The notes under the pieces: model-generated
What the model saw: only the letters and a program-made list of their open reading frames with translations
Told to the model about the DNA's origin: nothing
The model's database searches: none
Shown: piece by piece, positions 62,914-64,000 of the stretch
How positions within the stretch are numbered: position 1 is the first letter of the stretch
Layout: each line of letters starts with the position of its first letter
Assembly: GCF_900182615.1 (NCBI RefSeq)
Contig: NZ_FXTE01000010.1
Location: 61,939-125,938 of the forward strand
Origin: Ruegeria faecimaris
GTDB taxonomy: Bacteria; Pseudomonadota; Alphaproteobacteria; Rhodobacterales; Rhodobacteraceae
Reading direction: 5' to 3'
DNA length: 64,000 nucleotides
Translations under genes and position numbers: made by a program

Positions 62914-63713
62914 GTCGGGTGGTACTTACCGCCTGGCGACAGGGTAAAGATCTCGACCCCATCTGCCGTTACACCGACCGAGTGTTCAAACTGTGCCGAC
63001 AGTGATTTGTCGCGCGTCACGGCGGTCCAGTCATCGGCCAGCGTCTTGGTCTCGGGGCGGCCCAGATTGACCATCGGTTCGATGGTAAAGAACATGCCCT
63101 CTTCCAGAACCGCACCAGTGCCCGGACGGCCATAGTGCAGAACGTTTGGCGGTGCATGGAAGACTCGGCCCAGCCCGTGGCCGCAAAAATCGCGGACTAC
63201 GCTCATCCGGTGTGCCTCGACAAATGATTGAATCGCGTGGCCGATATCGCCGAACGTGTTGCCGGGTTTGACCATCTCGATGCCCTTGAACAGAGCATCA
63301 TGAGTGATCTGGATCAACCGTTCGGCTTTGCGCGGCAGCTTTCCCGCTACATACATGCGCGAGGTATCCCCGAACCAGCCGTCGACAATAACGGTCACGT
63401 CGATATTCAGGATATCGCCATCCTTCAGCTTTTTGTCGCCGGGAATGCCGTGGCAGACCACGTGATTGACGCTGATACAGCTGGCATGCTGATAGCCCTT
63501 ATAGCCAATCGTGGCCGATGTTGCGCCCGCATCCTCAACCATCTGCGTGATGAGCCCGTCAATCGCGCCAGTGGTCTGGCCGACGAACACATGATCGGCA
63601 ATATCATCAAGTATCTGCGCAGCCAAAGCCCCTGCCGCCTGCATGCCGGCAAAGTCACCCTGCTCATAGATACGGATACCGTCCTTGGTCAGACGGCCAC
63701 GATGTTCTTTCAT
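62901..63713 (-). CDS. map: Type I methionine aminopeptidase
   Basis: A 270-residue metalloprotease that removes the initiator Met from nascent proteins. The five metal ligands are visible: Asp in NIDVTVIVDGWFGD (two Asp), His in FCGHGLGRVFH, Glu in FFTIEPMV and Glu in AQFEHSVGVT. The start at 63713 has GGAG upstream. Its upstream flank is cut by an IS5-type element about 195 bases away. Confidence 0.96.
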   Translation of the reverse strand: MKEHRGRLTKDGIRIYEQGDFAGMQAAGALAAQILDDIADHVFVGQTTGAIDGLITQMVEDAGATSATIGYKGYQHASCISVNHVVCHGIPGDKKLKDGDILNIDVTVIVDGWFGDTSRMYVAGKLPRKAERLIQITHDALFKGIEMVKPGNTFGDIGHAIQSFVEAHRMSVVRDFCGHGLGRVFHAPPNVLHYGRPGTGAVLEEGMFFTIEPMVNLGRPETKTLADDWTAVTRDKSLSAQFEHSVGVTADGVEIFTLSPGGKYHPTYSS

Positions 63714-63907
63714 CGGTGCGAGGCTCCAAATATTTCGCGCAGCACCCTTTTTACGCTGCTTGTGCAGAAAGTACCAGAGGGCGCACGGTCGCGGGTTAAG
63801 ATGGGGATCAATGCCGTGGCTTCAAGGATTGGTCGGATCGCCTTTGTTGGGCGCGTGCTTTTTCTGAGCACATTGCCCAGTCGGAGGGGGGCGCTAATGT
63901 CGGCTTA

Positions 63908-64000
63908 GGGTCAGGACCCATTGATTTCCGTTTTGCGGCGTGATTCACGGTTCAAAAACGAGCGGTGGACATGTCTGATCTCTTCTGGCTTACGGATGCG
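63908..64000 (+). mobile_element. IS5-family (IS427-like) insertion element, left end
   Basis: Begins at GGGTCAGGACCCATTG (63908), right after a TA dinucleotide that could be the target, and continues past the window. A terminal-repeat-like sequence, 60 bases of leader and a transposase start codon fit the small IS5/IS427 elements found many times in roseobacter genomes. The right end is outside the window, so integrity cannot be judged. Confidence 0.75.
63971..64000 (+). CDS. IS5-family transposase, first 10 codons
   Basis: ATGTCTGATCTCTTCTGGCT and the next bases read MSDLFWLTDA, the N-terminus of many IS5/IS427-group transposases. The gene runs off the right edge; no catalytic DDE residue is inside the window, so activity is unknown. 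Confidence 0.72.
   Translation, partial: MSDLFWLTDA

Noticed and set aside
63714..63906. Open minus-strand frame leading into map (ends CGATGA at the map start)
   Set aside because: It has no usable start, contains several rare codons and shows no motif, so it is more likely spacer than a broken gene, although a lost 5' part beyond the IS cannot be ruled out.
1..64000. tRNA genes, rRNA, CRISPR arrays, prophage or integrase-linked island
   Set aside because: No cloverleaf, repeat-spacer array, phage structural gene or integrase was seen; the only mobile DNA is the IS end at the right border.

Overview
The window is a GC-rich chromosomal stretch from a member of the Rhodobacteraceae (Alphaproteobacteria), most likely of the Roseobacter group. 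The basis is the gene content and order. It includes a flagellar block with MotA, a MotE-type protein, a DUF6468-like coiled-coil protein, FliL and FliF, with a CtrA-like site between the two arms. It also has several onium or betaine uptake and oxidation genes, an IS5-family element whose transposase begins MSDLFWLTDA, and frequent ATGA gene overlaps. I see no tRNA or rRNA gene, CRISPR array or prophage.

Layout. 0.0-9.1 kb holds housekeeping and small metabolic genes: recQ (5' part only), yggT, an MFS exporter, mepA, a phytase/esterase-like protein, a queuosine-precursor transporter, a structured sRNA-like locus, arfB, an SDR, a P1 peptidase, cytochrome c, idi and smpB. 9.5-22.0 kb is a catabolic island. 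It has a glycine-betaine-type ABC transporter, a LysR regulator, then an overlapping operon of acyl-CoA ligase, a cupin with the DMSP-lyase residue pattern, a FadB-like fusion and a thiolase, followed by an AraC regulator and an acyl-CoA dehydrogenase. 22.2-25.4 kb is glpK, panC and panB on the minus strand. 25.6-33.0 kb is a peptide-type ABC transporter operon with an unknown exported protein inside it and an aldehyde dehydrogenase at its end. 33.0-39.2 kb has NAD salvage genes (pncB, pncA), trhO, a potassium channel, a protein with a duplicated motif, and betB behind a near-perfect BetI-type operator.

39.3-47.2 kb is the divergent flagellar block: fliL, a coiled-coil gene, motE-like, motA and a 711-residue unknown on the minus strand; fliF, fliH, fliN and fliP on the plus strand. 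47.2-53.8 kb pairs a two-component system with a divergent GtsA-like sugar ABC transporter, an arrangement like glucose uptake loci in pseudomonads. 53.9-63.7 kb is mixed: NIPSNAP, mlaC/mlaA, ridA, a glycerophosphodiesterase, an acyltransferase-like protein, phhB, three small exported proteins, a peroxiredoxin, a ferredoxin reductase, rsmD, a HAD phosphatase and map. The window ends inside the left end of an IS5-family element.

The most interesting unit is the 9.5-22.0 kb island. Its enzymes make a complete CoA-dependent beta-oxidation route behind a quaternary-amine transporter, which would suit gamma-butyrobetaine or carnitine. The tightly coupled DddQ-like cupin adds a possible lyase step that this route does not explain. 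Second is the 4.65-4.82 kb locus: a full-length Shine-Dalgarno sequence on a micro-ORF, an anti-SD-like CCTCCT segment and a strong terminator.
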